26,014 nt of DNA from JALYQB01 sp035640155 (GCA_035640155.1 DASQWR010000040.1:1-26014), one strand, 5' to 3'. Shown: positions 7,608 through 16,672, counted from the stretch's first letter. Notes: generated by a model not told the origin, from the letters alone. Program-made: numbers and translations.

Positions 7608-8032
7608 TCACCGCTGTCGCCTCGAACGTGCTCCTCGACGTCCTGACCGCCGATCCCGCCTTCGGGCTTGCCTCGCGGGAAGCGCTGCGGTCTTGCCGCA
7701 CCGACGGCAGCCTGGTCGCCTGCGAGGTCGTCTGGGCTGAGGTGAGCGCCGCCTTCCCCGAGACCGCCCGCTTCGTCGTCGCGATGGACCGGCTGGGAAT
7801 CCGTTTCGTCCCGCTGCACGGGGACGCTGCCACCCAGTCGGGGGCCGGGTGGCGCCAGTACCGCGAGTAGGGCGGCAGCCGTGATCGGGTGGTCGCCGAC
7901 TTCCTCGTCGGGGCGCACGCCATTCACCAAGCCGACCGGCTGCTGACGCGCGACCGCGGGTTCTACCGGCGGTACTTCGACGACCTGACGGTGTTCGATC
8001 CTTCGCGGAAGATCCCGCCGCAGCGAGGCTGA
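7604..8032 (+). pseudogene. VapC-type PIN-domain toxin gene, broken by a stop codon
   Basis: Read through, this would be a 142-residue PIN ribonuclease of normal length. Two defects are visible. The first catalytic Asp of the usual D-T/S-N motif is Ala: the start reads MITAVASNVLLDVL where the family has V-D-T-N-V-L-L-D. Codon 89 (7868-7870) is TAG, after WRQYRE. Beyond it the same frame continues with convincing PIN sequence: RVVADFLVGAHA with Asp99, LLTRDRGFYRRYF with Asp117, and FDDLTVFDP. The stop is a point change, not a frameshift. The GTG at 7604 overlaps the antitoxin stop (GTGA). A truncated 88-residue product would lack half the active site, so no toxin activity is expected. Confidence 0.88.
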
Positions 8033-8044
8033 CCGGGTAACCGT

Positions 8045-11000
8045 TCAGCTCAGTTCCAGCAGCAGGTCGCCGCCCTCGACCTGCTGCACCTCGTTGATCG
8101 CGAGACGCGCCACGGTGCCGGCCTTCGGTACGGTGATGCCGGCTTCCATCTTCATCGCCTCGATCGTGGCGACGGTCTGGCCGGCGTCGACCGAGTCCCC
8201 CTCCGCGACCTGCAGCGTCACCACCCCGGCGAAGGGGGCGGCGACATGACCGTCGTTCGACTTGTCGGCCTTCTCCGCGACGGGGACGTCGGGGACCACC
8301 GCGCGGTCCCGGATCTGCACGGGCCGCAGCTGCCCGTTGAGCGTGCACATCACCGTGCGCATGCCACGCTCGTCGGCCTCGCCGATCGCCTCCAGGCCGA
8401 TCAGCAGCCGCACCCCGGGCTCGAGGTCGACCGTGTGCTCGACGTTCGACTCCAGACCGTAGAAGAACTCCTTGCTCGACAGCACCGACGTGTCGCCATA
8501 GTGCTCCCGGTGTTCCCCGAACTCCTTGCTCGGACCGGGGAAGAGCAGCCGGTTCAGGGTCCGTCGCGGGTCGTCGGCCAGGCCCTGCCGGTCGGGGCTG
8601 GTGAGCTCCGCGACACCCTTGGGCTCGCTGCGCCCCTCCAGCGCCTTGCGGCGCAGCGGCTCGGGCCAGCCGCCGGGGGGATCACCGAGCTCGCCGTGCA
8701 GGAACCCGATCACCGAGTTGGGGATGTCAAAGCGCTTGGGGTCGGCCTCGAACTCCTTCGGGTCGACGTCCGCGCCGACCAGGTGCAGCGCGAGGTCGCC
8801 CACCACCTTCGAGGACGGCGTCACCTTCACCAACCGGCCGAGCATCCGGTTTGCGGCGGCGTAGGCGTTCTCGATCTGCTCGAACTTGTCGCCGAGCCCG
8901 AGCGCGACCGCCTGGGTGCGCAGGTTGGACAGCTGCCCGCCGGGGATCTCGTGGTGGTACACCCGTCCGGTCGGCGCGGCGAGACCGGATTCGAACGGGG
9001 CGTAGACCTTGCGCACCAGCTCCCAGTAGGGCTCCAGGTCGGACACGGCCTGCAGGTCCAGTCCGGTGACCCGCTCGGTGTGGTCGGTGCCGGCCACCAG
9101 CGCCGAGAGCGGCGGCTGCGACGTGGTGCCCGCCATCGATGCGGTGGCGGCGTCGACGGCGTCCACCCCTGCGTCGATCGCGGCGAGCAAGGTGGCGAGC
9201 TGGCCTCCCGGAGTGTCGTGGGTGTGCAGGTGGACCGGCAGGTCGAACCGGTCGCGCAGCGCCGTCACCAAGGTCCGGGCGGCCGGTGCGCGCAGCAGCC
9301 CGGCCATGTCCTTGATCGCCAGGACGTGCGCTCCGGCCTCGACGATCTGCTCCGCCAGCCCCAGGTAGTAGTCCAGCGTGTAGAGCTTCTCGGCGGGGTC
9401 CGACAGGTCTGCGGTGTAGCACAGTGCGACCTCGGCGAGAGCCCGGCCGGTCTCGCGCACCGCGTCGATCGCCGGGCGCATCTGCGACACGTCGTTCAGC
9501 GCGTCGAAGATCCGGAAGATGTCCAGCCCGGTGCGGGTGGCCTCCTCGACGAACGCGGTGGTCACCTCGGTCGGGTAGGGCGTGTAGCCGACGGTGTTGC
9601 GCCCGCGCAGCAGCATCTGCAGGCACAGGTTGGGTGCCGCGTCGCGCAGCGCGGCGAGCCGTTCCCAGGGGCTCTCGGCGAGGAAGCGCAGCGCGACGTC
9701 ATAGGTCGCCCCGCCCCAGGCTTCCAGGCTCAGCAGCTGCGGAGCGAGCCGGGCCATGTACGGGGCGACCGCCAGGATGTCCTTGGTGCGCACCCGGGTG
9801 GCCAGCAGCGACTGGTGGGCGTCGCGGAACGTGGTGTCGGTCACCCCGACTGCGGTCTGCGCACGCAACCAGGACGCGAACCCCTCGGGTCCGAGCTGCT
9901 GCAGCCGCTGGCGGGAGCCCGCCGGAGCGTCGGTGGACAGGTCCACCTCGGGGAGCTTGTGCGACGGGTCGAGGGTCTCCGGGGGCGGGCCGTGCGGCTG
10001 GTTCACCGTGACGTCGGCGAGGTAGGTCAGCAGCCGGGTCCCGCGGTCCGCGGACTGCCGGGCGGTGAGCAGGTGCGGTCGCTGCTCGATGAACGACGTG
10101 GTGACCCGGCCGTGCACGAAATCGTCCTCGTCGAGCAGGCTCAGCAGGAACGGAATGTTGGTGGACACCCCCCGGATGCGGAACTCGGCGATCGCCCGGC
10201 GCGCCCGGCGCACGGCCGTGGCCAAGTCGCGACCGCGGCAGGTGACCTTCACCAGCATCGAGTCGAAGTGCGCGCTGACCTCCGCTCCGGCGTAGGTCGT
10301 GCCGCCGTCCAGCCGGACGCCGGCCCCGCTGGCGGAGCGGTACGCCGTGATCTTCCCGATGTCGGGACGGAAGTCGTTGGCCGGGTCCTCGGTGGTGATC
10401 CGGCACTGCAACGCGGCGCCGCGGGTCACGATGGCGTCCTGGCGGAGCCCGAGGTCGGACAGGGACTCGCCTGACGCGATCCGCAGCTGGCTGGCCACCA
10501 GGTCGATGTCGGTGACCTCCTCGGTCACCGTGTGCTCCACCTGGATCCGGGGGTTCATCTCGATGAAGACGTGGTGGCCCTCGGCGTCGAGCAGGAACTC
10601 GACGGTGCCCGCGTTGACGTAGCCGATCCGGCGCGCGAAGGCGACCGCGTCGGCGCAGATGCGATCCCGCAGCTCGGGGTCGAGGTTCGGCGCGGGTGCG
10701 ATCTCCACCACCTTCTGGTGGCGGCGCTGCACCGAGCAGTCCCGCTCGAAGAGGTGGATGATCTCACCATCGGCGTCACCGAGCACCTGCACCTCGATGT
10801 GCCGTGGATCGACGACGGCCTGCTCGAGGAACACCGCCGGGTCGCCGAAGGCGGACTCGGCCTCCCGCATCGCGGCCTCGATCGACTCACGTAGCGTCGC
10901 GCTCGTCTGCACCCGGCGCATGCCACGCCCGCCACCGCCCGCGATCGCCTTGACGAACACCGGGAAGCCGACCTCGTCCGCGGCGGCGACCAGCTCGTCG

Positions 11001-11422
11001 ATGTCGGTGGAGGGCGGCGACGACTCCAGCACCGGCACTCCCGCCTCCCGGGCGGCGGCCACCGCGCGGGACTTGTTGCCGGTCAGTTCGAGCACCCGCG
11101 CCGGCGGACCGACGAAGGTGATCCCGGCCCGCTCGCATGCCCGCGCGAGTGTCGGGTTCTCGGACAGGAAGCCGTATCCGGGGTGCACCGCGTCCGCCCC
11201 GGACTGCCGCGCCGCCTTGATGATCTCCTCGACGGAGAGGTAGGCCCGGACCGGGTGGCCCTGCTCACCGATCTGGTAGGCCTCGTCGGCCTTGAGCCGG
11301 TGTTCGGAGTTCCGGTCCTCGTGGGGGAACACCGCGACGGTGTGCGCGCCCAGCTCGTAGGCGGCACGGAACGCCCGGATCGCGATCTCCCCGCGGTTCG
11401 CGACGAGGACCTTGCCGAACAT
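8045..11422 (-). CDS. pyc: Pyruvate carboxylase
   Basis: This biotin enzyme carboxylates pyruvate to oxaloacetate using ATP and bicarbonate, replenishing the TCA cycle. The 1125-residue single chain has all domains in order. The biotin carboxylase domain starts MFGKVLVANRGEIAIRAFRA, with the ATP-grasp glycine loop FVKAIAGGGGRGMRRV near 157-172 and the HIEVQVLGD block. The carboxyltransferase domain starts around residue 525 with GVTDTTFRDAHQSLLATRV. The C-terminal biotinyl domain has EAMKMEAG, with biotinyl-Lys at about 1091. The ATG at 11422 has AGGAG five bases upstream. It follows a VOC gene by 15 bp. In mycobacteria it directly adjoins rsmD; here the toxin-antitoxin island separates them. 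Confidence 0.98.
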   Translation of the reverse strand: MFGKVLVANRGEIAIRAFRAAYELGAHTVAVFPHEDRNSEHRLKADEAYQIGEQGHPVRAYLSVEEIIKAARQSGADAVHPGYGFLSENPTLARACERAGITFVGPPARVLELTGNKSRAVAAAREAGVPVLESSPPSTDIDELVAAADEVGFPVFVKAIAGGGGRGMRRVQTSATLRESIEAAMREAESAFGDPAVFLEQAVVDPRHIEVQVLGDADGEIIHLFERDCSVQRRHQKVVEIAPAPNLDPELRDRICADAVAFARRIGYVNAGTVEFLLDAEGHHVFIEMNPRIQVEHTVTEEVTDIDLVASQLRIASGESLSDLGLRQDAIVTRGAALQCRITTEDPANDFRPDIGKITAYRSASGAGVRLDGGTTYAGAEVSAHFDSMLVKVTCRGRDLATAVRRARRAIAEFRIRGVSTNIPFLLSLLDEDDFVHGRVTTSFIEQRPHLLTARQSADRGTRLLTYLADVTVNQPHGPPPETLDPSHKLPEVDLSTDAPAGSRQRLQQLGPEGFASWLRAQTAVGVTDTTFRDAHQSLLATRVRTKDILAVAPYMARLAPQLLSLEAWGGATYDVALRFLAESPWERLAALRDAAPNLCLQMLLRGRNTVGYTPYPTEVTTAFVEEATRTGLDIFRIFDALNDVSQMRPAIDAVRETGRALAEVALCYTADLSDPAEKLYTLDYYLGLAEQIVEAGAHVLAIKDMAGLLRAPAARTLVTALRDRFDLPVHLHTHDTPGGQLATLLAAIDAGVDAVDAATASMAGTTSQPPLSALVAGTDHTERVTGLDLQAVSDLEPYWELVRKVYAPFESGLAAPTGRVYHHEIPGGQLSNLRTQAVALGLGDKFEQIENAYAAANRMLGRLVKVTPSSKVVGDLALHLVGADVDPKEFEADPKRFDIPNSVIGFLHGELGDPPGGWPEPLRRKALEGRSEPKGVAELTSPDRQGLADDPRRTLNRLLFPGPSKEFGEHREHYGDTSVLSSKEFFYGLESNVEHTVDLEPGVRLLIGLEAIGEADERGMRTVMCTLNGQLRPVQIRDRAVVPDVPVAEKADKSNDGHVAAPFAGVVTLQVAEGDSVDAGQTVATIEAMKMEAGITVPKAGTVARLAINEVQQVEGGDLLLELS

Positions 11423-11437
11423 CGCAGCTCCTTGCCC

Positions 11438-11737
11438 TCACGCGGGTGCCTGGCCGACACAGAACTCGTTGCCCTCGGGATCGCGCATCGTCGTCCACAC
11501 CGCTCCCCACTCGTCGTGGTCGGAACAGGCCGTGGCACCCAGTGCGACCAGCCGGGCGACCTCGGCCTCGCGGTCGGTGGCGGTCAGGTCGACGTGTACC
11601 CGGTTCTTGCCGGCCTTGCTCTCGGGCACCCGGATGAAGAACCAGGACGGACGATCCGGCACGGCGGTGGACCAGAACCCGGCGAGCCGAGCAGGCTCCG
11701 CACAGTCGAACGTGATGTGAGCAAGCCCCAACGACAT
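11438..11737 (-). CDS. Small VOC (glyoxalase/bleomycin-resistance fold) protein
   Basis: This 99-residue protein has a single vicinal-oxygen-chelate module: LAHITFDCAEPARLAGFW at the N-terminus, the central NRVHVDLTATDREAEVARL and the C-terminal MRDPEGNEFCVG. These are the usual betaalphabetabetabeta landmarks, including the final Glu metal-ligand position in EGNEFCV. The substrate cannot be inferred; such proteins are often lyases, dioxygenases or binding proteins, and act as dimers. The ATG at 11737 is preferred over the GTG one codon upstream because a -10-like TAGCAT ends 7 bp before it, which would make the message leaderless. It lies between recG and pyc with short gaps. Confidence 0.82.
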   Translation of the reverse strand: MSLGLAHITFDCAEPARLAGFWSTAVPDRPSWFFIRVPESKAGKNRVHVDLTATDREAEVARLVALGATACSDHDEWGAVWTTMRDPEGNEFCVGQAPA

Positions 11738-11743
11738 CACGCG

Positions 11744-11749
11744 ATGCTA
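11744..11749 (-). promoter_or_regulatory. Candidate -10 element for leaderless VOC gene
   Basis: TAGCAT on the minus strand, with six bases between it and the A of the ATG at 11737. A weak -35-like TGGTTC lies 16 bp further upstream. No Shine-Dalgarno sequence is present, so a leaderless transcript is plausible. Confidence 0.35.
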
Positions 11750-11784
11750 GCCGCCGTCGGCAACGGAACCAGCCTCCCGCGCCA

Positions 11785-13944
11785 TCAGGCCTTCTCTAGG
11801 TACCGGGCGCGCTGCTCGTCGAGCAGCTCGGCGACCAGGCGGGCGAGCGCGGGGTGAGCGGTGAGCTCCGGGTCCGCGGCCACCAGGCGTTGCGCCTCCT
11901 GCCGGGCCCGGCCGATCAGCTCCCCGTCCTCGAGCAGCGAGAGCAGCTTCAGGCCCGAGCGGCGGCCGGACTGGGCAGCGCCCAGCACGTCGCCCTCGCG
12001 GCGCAGCTCCAGGTCCACCCGAGCCAGCTCGAACCCGTCGGTGGTCGTGGCCACCGCGTCGAGCCGTTCCCGCGTCGACGTCCCCGGTGGTGCCTCGGTG
12101 ACCAGGAGGCACAGCCCCCGGTGCGCGCCGCGCCCGACCCGGCCGCGAAGCTGGTGCAGCTGGCTGATCCCGAACCGGTCCGCGTCCATGATCGTCATGA
12201 CGGTGGCGTTTGGGACGTCCACGCCCACCTCGACGACGGTGGTGGCGACCAGCACGTCGAGCTCGCCGACGGTGAACGCCTGCATCACCGCGTCCTTCTC
12301 CTCGGCCGGCAGCCGACCGTGCAGCACACCGAGCCGCAACCCGCGCAGCGGCCCCTCGGCGAGCTGCGGTGCGATGTCGAGCACCGCGAGCGGCGGCCGC
12401 CGCTGCTCGCCGTCCTCGGGTCGGTCGTTGTCCTTCTCGTCCCCGATCCGGGGACACACCACGTACGCCTGCCGCCCGGACGCGACCTCCTCGGCGATCC
12501 GTCGCCAGACCCGGTCGAGCCAGGCCGGCTTCTCCCCCACCGGGACGATGCTGGTGCCGATCGCCGTCCGGCCGCGCGGCAGCTCCCGCAACGAGGACAC
12601 CTCGAGGTCCCCGAAGACGGTCATCGCGACGGTCCGCGGGATGGGGGTCGCGGTCATCACCAGCAGGTGCGGGCTGGTGCCGTCCGCCCCGCGGTCGCGC
12701 AGGGCGTCGCGCTGCTCGACGCCGAAGCGGTGCTGCTCGTCGACCACCACCATGCCGAGCTCCGCGAAGGACACCCGGTCCTGGATCAGCGCGTGGGTGC
12801 CCACCACGATCCCCGCGACGCCGGAGGCCGCGTCGAGCAGCGCCTCCCTGCGGGCCCTGGTGGCCAGCGAGCCGGTGAGCAGCGTGACCCGGGTGGCCTG
12901 CTCCGCGGAGCCCAGCTCGCCCGCCCGGCCGAGGTCTCCGAGCAGCGCGCGCAGCGAGCGGGCGTGCTGCGCGGCGAGCACCTCGGTGGGCGCGAGCAGC
13001 GCCGCCTGCCGCCCGGCGTCGACGGCCTGCAACATCGCCCGCAGCGCCACCACTGTCTTGCCCGAGCCGACCTCCCCCTGCAGCAGCCGGTTCATCGGGT
13101 GCTCGTCGGCCAGCTCGGTGGCGAGCTGCTCCCCCACCTCGCGCTGACCGGCGGTGAGACTGAAGGGCAGTCGAGCGTCGAAAGCGTCGGCCAGCCCACC
13201 CGACCGGTGCGGGCATCGCGGTGCCGGGCGCTGCAGGGCGTCGTGCCGGCGCCGGGCGAGGGTCAGCTGCACGGCCAGCGCCTCGTCCCACTTCAACCGT
13301 CCGCGGGCGGCGCGGGCCTCGGCGTGGTCCACCGGGCGGTGCATCCCGCGCAGCGCCTCCAGCAGACCCGGCAGCCGGTGCACCCGCCGCAGGGCGGCTG
13401 GCAGCGGGTCCTCGGGCTGGTCGAGGACGTCGAACACCTGCCGGACGCACCTCTGCAGCGTCCAGGAGGAGACGTCCCTGGTAGCGGGGTAGACGGGGAT
13501 CAGCGGGCGGGCGAAGTCCGCCACGTCGGCCGTGTCCCCGTCGATCAAGGCGAAGTCGGGGTGCAGCAGCTGCAGCTCGCGGTGATACACGCTCACCTGG
13601 CCCGCGAAGAGCGCCTGGCGCCCGGGTGGGAGGCGCTTGTCCAGCCCGCGCTGGTTGAAGAAGGTCAGGTCCAGCGTCCGGTCGCGGTCCGAGATCACCA
13701 CGTGCTGGATGGTGCCCTTCCGCCGCTGCATGGCCCGTGACGTGCAGGTGCGCACCTCGGCGAGGATGGTGACGTGCTCGCCCGGGGTCAGTCCGGCGAT
13801 CGGGCTCAGCTCGCCGCGCTCGACGTAACGCCGCGGGTAGTGGCGCAGCAGGTCGCCGACGGTGTGCAGGTCCAGCGCCCGGACGAGTGCCTTCGCGGTC
13901 TTGTGACCCAGCACCAGGTCCAGCGGGTCGGCCGTCGAGGCCAT
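11785..13944 (-). CDS. recG: ATP-dependent DNA helicase RecG
   Basis: This branch-migration helicase remodels stalled forks and Holliday junctions. The protein has 719 residues. The N-terminal wedge/OB region includes LLRHYPRRYVERGEL and GEHVTILAEV. The helicase core carries Walker A GEVGSGKT, the DEQH box (a DExH variant), the MTATPIPRT motif and the C-terminal motif QLRGRVGRGAHRG. The ATG at 13944 begins MASTADPLDLVLGHKTA and has GGAG five bases upstream. It lies 2 bp after the stop of the DAK2 gene, so the two are coupled. A GTG at 13950 overlapping that stop is a less likely start. DAK2-recG pairing is conserved from mycobacteria to Firmicutes. Confidence 0.97.
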   Translation of the reverse strand: MASTADPLDLVLGHKTAKALVRALDLHTVGDLLRHYPRRYVERGELSPIAGLTPGEHVTILAEVRTCTSRAMQRRKGTIQHVVISDRDRTLDLTFFNQRGLDKRLPPGRQALFAGQVSVYHRELQLLHPDFALIDGDTADVADFARPLIPVYPATRDVSSWTLQRCVRQVFDVLDQPEDPLPAALRRVHRLPGLLEALRGMHRPVDHAEARAARGRLKWDEALAVQLTLARRRHDALQRPAPRCPHRSGGLADAFDARLPFSLTAGQREVGEQLATELADEHPMNRLLQGEVGSGKTVVALRAMLQAVDAGRQAALLAPTEVLAAQHARSLRALLGDLGRAGELGSAEQATRVTLLTGSLATRARREALLDAASGVAGIVVGTHALIQDRVSFAELGMVVVDEQHRFGVEQRDALRDRGADGTSPHLLVMTATPIPRTVAMTVFGDLEVSSLRELPRGRTAIGTSIVPVGEKPAWLDRVWRRIAEEVASGRQAYVVCPRIGDEKDNDRPEDGEQRRPPLAVLDIAPQLAEGPLRGLRLGVLHGRLPAEEKDAVMQAFTVGELDVLVATTVVEVGVDVPNATVMTIMDADRFGISQLHQLRGRVGRGAHRGLCLLVTEAPPGTSTRERLDAVATTTDGFELARVDLELRREGDVLGAAQSGRRSGLKLLSLLEDGELIGRARQEAQRLVAADPELTAHPALARLVAELLDEQRARYLEKA

Positions 13945-13946
13945 GC

Positions 13947-15554
13947 TCACTCCACCCCGACGAGCAGCACGCTGTCCGGCTGACCCCCGTGGTAGACGGT
14001 CAGCTCCACCTCGGGATGCGTCCCGCGGAGGTGCTCGGCGAGCACGCCGGCCGTCCCGTCCGGCGCGTCCCGCCCCAGGACGACGGTGACGAGCTCGCCG
14101 CCCACCGAGAGCATCCGGTCGACCAGCCCGCACGCGGCGGCGAGCAGCTCGGTGCCTATCAGCACCACGTCGTCGTCGACCAGTCCCAACACGTCCCCGG
14201 GCTGGCACCGACCGACCCAGGTCAGGCACTTCCGGGCGGCGACGGCGAGCTCGCCACGGCGGGTGGCTGCGGCCGCCTCGGCCATCGCGACGACGTCGTC
14301 CGCGATCCGGCGGGACGGGTCGTGCACGGCCAGCGCGGCGAGCGCCTGCACCGGCGATGCGGTCGGGACGACCACCACGTCCTGTCCACCGTCACGGGCC
14401 TGCGCGGCGGCGGCCTCGGCCAGCGGGGTGGTGGCGATGGCACCGGGCAGCACCGTCACGTGCCGGGCGCGCGAGCCGGCGAGCACGGCGACCAGGTCGG
14501 TGAGGGTGTCGCCGGGGTCCGCGGTCAAGGCGCCCTCACCCCGGAAGAGCTGTGCCACCCCCTCTCCGGTGACCATCGCCAGCACCGCGTGGTCCGTGGT
14601 GAACCGGGTGCGTCCGGTGCCGGCGAGCTGGTCGGCGAAGCGGACGACGGTGATCCGATGGGGATGCCCGGCGCTCACCCCCGCCTCGATCGCCGCACCG
14701 ATGTCGGTGCAGTGCACGTGCACGTTCCAGAGCGCCTCACCCCCGCCCCCCACCACCGCGACACAGTCGCCCAGCGCGCCCAGCTCGTTGCGCAGCGTCG
14801 CGACGCGCTGCTCGTCGGTGCCGTCGAGCAGGTACATCACCTCGTAGTCGTACTCGGGCGATCCAGCCTCGCGGACGCCGACGAGGGTGCCGGAACCGCG
14901 GGCCGGGGATGGTGCCGGGATCGACGGCGCGCCACCGGAGCGCTCGGCCACCACCCCCTGCAGCGCCTCCAACAGCACCACCAGCCCGCGGCCCCCGGCA
15001 TCGACCACACCGGCGCGGGCCAGCACGGTGAGCTGGCGCGGGGTGTCGGCCAGCGCCGAGCGGGCCGCGGTGGTCGCGGCCGACAGCACGTCCTGCAGTG
15101 CGTCGGAGGGACACTGCGCGGCGGCTGCGGCGGCGGCGGAGAGCACCGAGAGCACGGTGCCCGGCACCGGGTCGGACACCGCCCGCGCGGCGAGCTCGTC
15201 GGCGTGGTGCAGCGCGTCCCGCAGGCCCGCGCCGGTGACCGTGCCCCCCTCGGCCAGCGACTCCGCGAATCCGCGGAACACCTGGGACAGGATGACCCCC
15301 GAGTTTCCCCGGGCTCCCATCAGGGCGCCTCGGGCGAGCGCGCCGAGCGCGCTGCCCAGCCCGGCATCCTTCGCCAGCCGCCGCACCGCGTCGAAGGCCG
15401 CCCGCACGGTGGCGAGCAGGTTGGTACCGGTGTCGCCGTCGGGGACCGGGAACACGTTGAGCCGGTCGATCTCCTCCCGGTGCTCGGCGAGCGCGGCGCA
15501 ACACGCCGCCGCCCAACGGCGGACCGCGGCCTGGTCCAGCGCCTGGAGCACCAC
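13947..15554 (-). CDS. DAK2 (DhaL-like) domain protein, FakA/YloV family
   Basis: This 535-residue protein has a DhaL-like kinase domain at about residues 10-205. The ATP/Mg site FPVPDGDTGTNLLATV lies near 35-50, followed by ARGNSGVILSQVFRGF and the VDAGGRGLVVLLEAL helix. The remainder resembles the middle and C-terminal regions of FakA/YloV proteins. In Firmicutes, FakA phosphorylates fatty acids held by FakB (DegV) proteins; in actinobacteria the substrate is not settled, so fatty-acid kinase is inference. The GTG at 15554 has GGAGG eight bases upstream. It is followed by recG after 2 bp and is divergent from rpmB. Confidence 0.88.
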   Translation of the reverse strand: MVLQALDQAAVRRWAAACCAALAEHREEIDRLNVFPVPDGDTGTNLLATVRAAFDAVRRLAKDAGLGSALGALARGALMGARGNSGVILSQVFRGFAESLAEGGTVTGAGLRDALHHADELAARAVSDPVPGTVLSVLSAAAAAAAQCPSDALQDVLSAATTAARSALADTPRQLTVLARAGVVDAGGRGLVVLLEALQGVVAERSGGAPSIPAPSPARGSGTLVGVREAGSPEYDYEVMYLLDGTDEQRVATLRNELGALGDCVAVVGGGGEALWNVHVHCTDIGAAIEAGVSAGHPHRITVVRFADQLAGTGRTRFTTDHAVLAMVTGEGVAQLFRGEGALTADPGDTLTDLVAVLAGSRARHVTVLPGAIATTPLAEAAAAQARDGGQDVVVVPTASPVQALAALAVHDPSRRIADDVVAMAEAAAATRRGELAVAARKCLTWVGRCQPGDVLGLVDDDVVLIGTELLAAACGLVDRMLSVGGELVTVVLGRDAPDGTAGVLAEHLRGTHPEVELTVYHGGQPDSVLLVGVE

Positions 15555-15657
15555 CGCCAGTTCCTCCTCGCCTACGCCGACCTGCTCGCCTGCCCGGTCT
15601 TGGCAGGGTATCCAGGGCAGCCGACACGGCGGGGCACGGCGGGGTCATGACCTCGGT

Positions 15658-15687
15658 TTGGAGCACCCAGCGGTGCCCGGCTACCCT
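15658..15687 (+). promoter_or_regulatory. Candidate rpmB promoter
   Basis: TTGGAG (15658-15663), 18 bp, then TACCCT (15682-15687), resembling an actinobacterial housekeeping promoter. The predicted transcript would begin near 15694, leaving a leader of about 68 bases before rpmB. The 207-bp gap (15555-15761) must also hold the oppositely directed promoter for the DAK2-recG unit. Confidence 0.4.
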
Positions 15688-15761
15688 TGGCTCCGGTCGT
15701 CCGGGGCCAGTCCGGGGGCCGTGACCCGCCTTTCAATCGATCCCTCGGGAGAGTGTCTGAG

Positions 15762-15953
15762 ATGGCTGCCGTGTGCGACGTCTGCCACAAGGGGCCGGGA
15801 TTCGGCATGTCGGTCTCGCACTCCCACCGGCGCACCCACCGCCGCTGGAACCCGAACATCCAGACCGTGCACGCAAGGATCGGGCCTTCGCAGCGACAGC
15901 GGCTGAACGTCTGCACCTCCTGCCTCAAGGCCGGCAAGGTCGTCCGGGGCTGA
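15762..15953 (+). CDS. rpmB: 50S ribosomal protein L28
   Basis: This large-subunit ribosomal protein has 63 residues. It starts MAAVCDVCHKGPGFGMSVSH and includes RRTHRRWNPNIQ, the L28 core. Four cysteines (5, 8, 51 and 54, as CDVC and CTSC) make it the zinc-binding C+ form. The ATG at 15762 has GGGAGAG eight bases upstream. It is convergent with ung (27 bp between stops) and divergent from the DAK2 gene. Its place between DAK2 and ung matches M. tuberculosis as I recall it. Confidence 0.96.
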   Translation: MAAVCDVCHKGPGFGMSVSHSHRRTHRRWNPNIQTVHARIGPSQRQRLNVCTSCLKAGKVVRG

Positions 15954-15981
15954 CTCGTCCGGGATTGGGGACGTCCGGGAT
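15941..15981. repeat. Three-copy CGTCCGGGG/AT repeat at the rpmB/ung junction
   Basis: CGTCCGGGGC (15941-15950, inside the last rpmB codons), CGTCCGGGAT (15956-15965) and CGTCCGGGAT (15972-15981, touching the ung stop) recur at 15-16 bp spacing. The last two are identical over 10 bp. They fill the convergent gap; no clear hairpin terminator is seen. Confidence 0.55.
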
Positions 15982-16661
15982 CAGGGCAACGTCCAGTCCA
16001 CGGGTTCGCCGCCGAGCTCCTCGAGCAGCATGTTCGCACGGCTGAACGGGCGGGAGCCGAAGAACCCGCGGTCGGCCGACATCGGGGACGGGTGCGCGGA
16101 CTCGATGCACGGTACGTCGGAGAGCAGCGGGCGCAGGGTGCGCGCGTCGCGCCCCCACAGGATCGCCACCATCGGTTCCGCGTCGCGGGACACCAGCGCA
16201 CGGATCGCCTGCTCGGTGACCTCCTCCCAACCCTGGCCTCGATGGGAGCCGGGTCGCCCCGGCTCGACGGTGAGGACCCGGTTCAGCAACAGCACGCCGC
16301 GGGTCGCCCACGGCGCGAGGTCCCCGCTGGAGGGCAAGGGGTGCCCCAGGTCGTCGGCGTACTCGCGGAAGATGTTGACCAGGCTGGGCGGCAACGGCCG
16401 GACCTCGGGCGCGACGGAGAACGACAGCCCCACCGCATGACCCGGGGTGGGATACGGGTCCTGCCCCACGACGAGCACCCGCACCTCGTCGAAGGGTTGG
16501 GTGAACGCCCGCAGCACGTTGGTCCCGGCCGGCAGGTAGCGCCGGCCGGCGGCGACCTCGGTGCGGAGGAACTCCCCCGCAGCCGTGATGTGGTCCGCAA
16601 CCGGCGCCAGCGCACGTGCCCAGCCGGCCTCGACAATCTCCTCGAGCGGTCTCCCAGCCAT
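15981..16661 (-). CDS. ung: Uracil-DNA glycosylase, family 1
   Basis: It excises uracil from DNA as the first step of base-excision repair. The 226 residues carry the water-activating GQDPYP motif (Asp68), the LLLNRVLTVE uracil-binding Asn segment, and the C-terminal HPSPMSADRGFFG (His190). All are intact family-1 signatures. The frame is open to 16700, but that would run into the acetyltransferase gene. The ATG at 16661 (MAGRPLEEIVEAGWA), 11 bp after that gene's stop, matches family length. It is convergent with rpmB. Confidence 0.96.
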   Translation of the reverse strand: MAGRPLEEIVEAGWARALAPVADHITAAGEFLRTEVAAGRRYLPAGTNVLRAFTQPFDEVRVLVVGQDPYPTPGHAVGLSFSVAPEVRPLPPSLVNIFREYADDLGHPLPSSGDLAPWATRGVLLLNRVLTVEPGRPGSHRGQGWEEVTEQAIRALVSRDAEPMVAILWGRDARTLRPLLSDVPCIESAHPSPMSADRGFFGSRPFSRANMLLEELGGEPVDWTLP

Positions 16662-16672
16662 GGCGCGCGAGC

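Noticed and set aside
8246..10474. A very long open frame on the plus strand antisense to pyc (and similar ones antisense to recG, the DAK2 gene and smc).
   Set aside because: These are the usual stop-poor antisense frames of very GC-rich coding DNA. Their translations are low-complexity (Arg, Gly, Leu, Val) with no recognisable domain, while the minus strand encodes textbook proteins.
15955..15980. An intrinsic terminator between rpmB and ung.
   Set aside because: The gap contains direct repeats rather than an inverted repeat with a T-run, so no hairpin can be supported.
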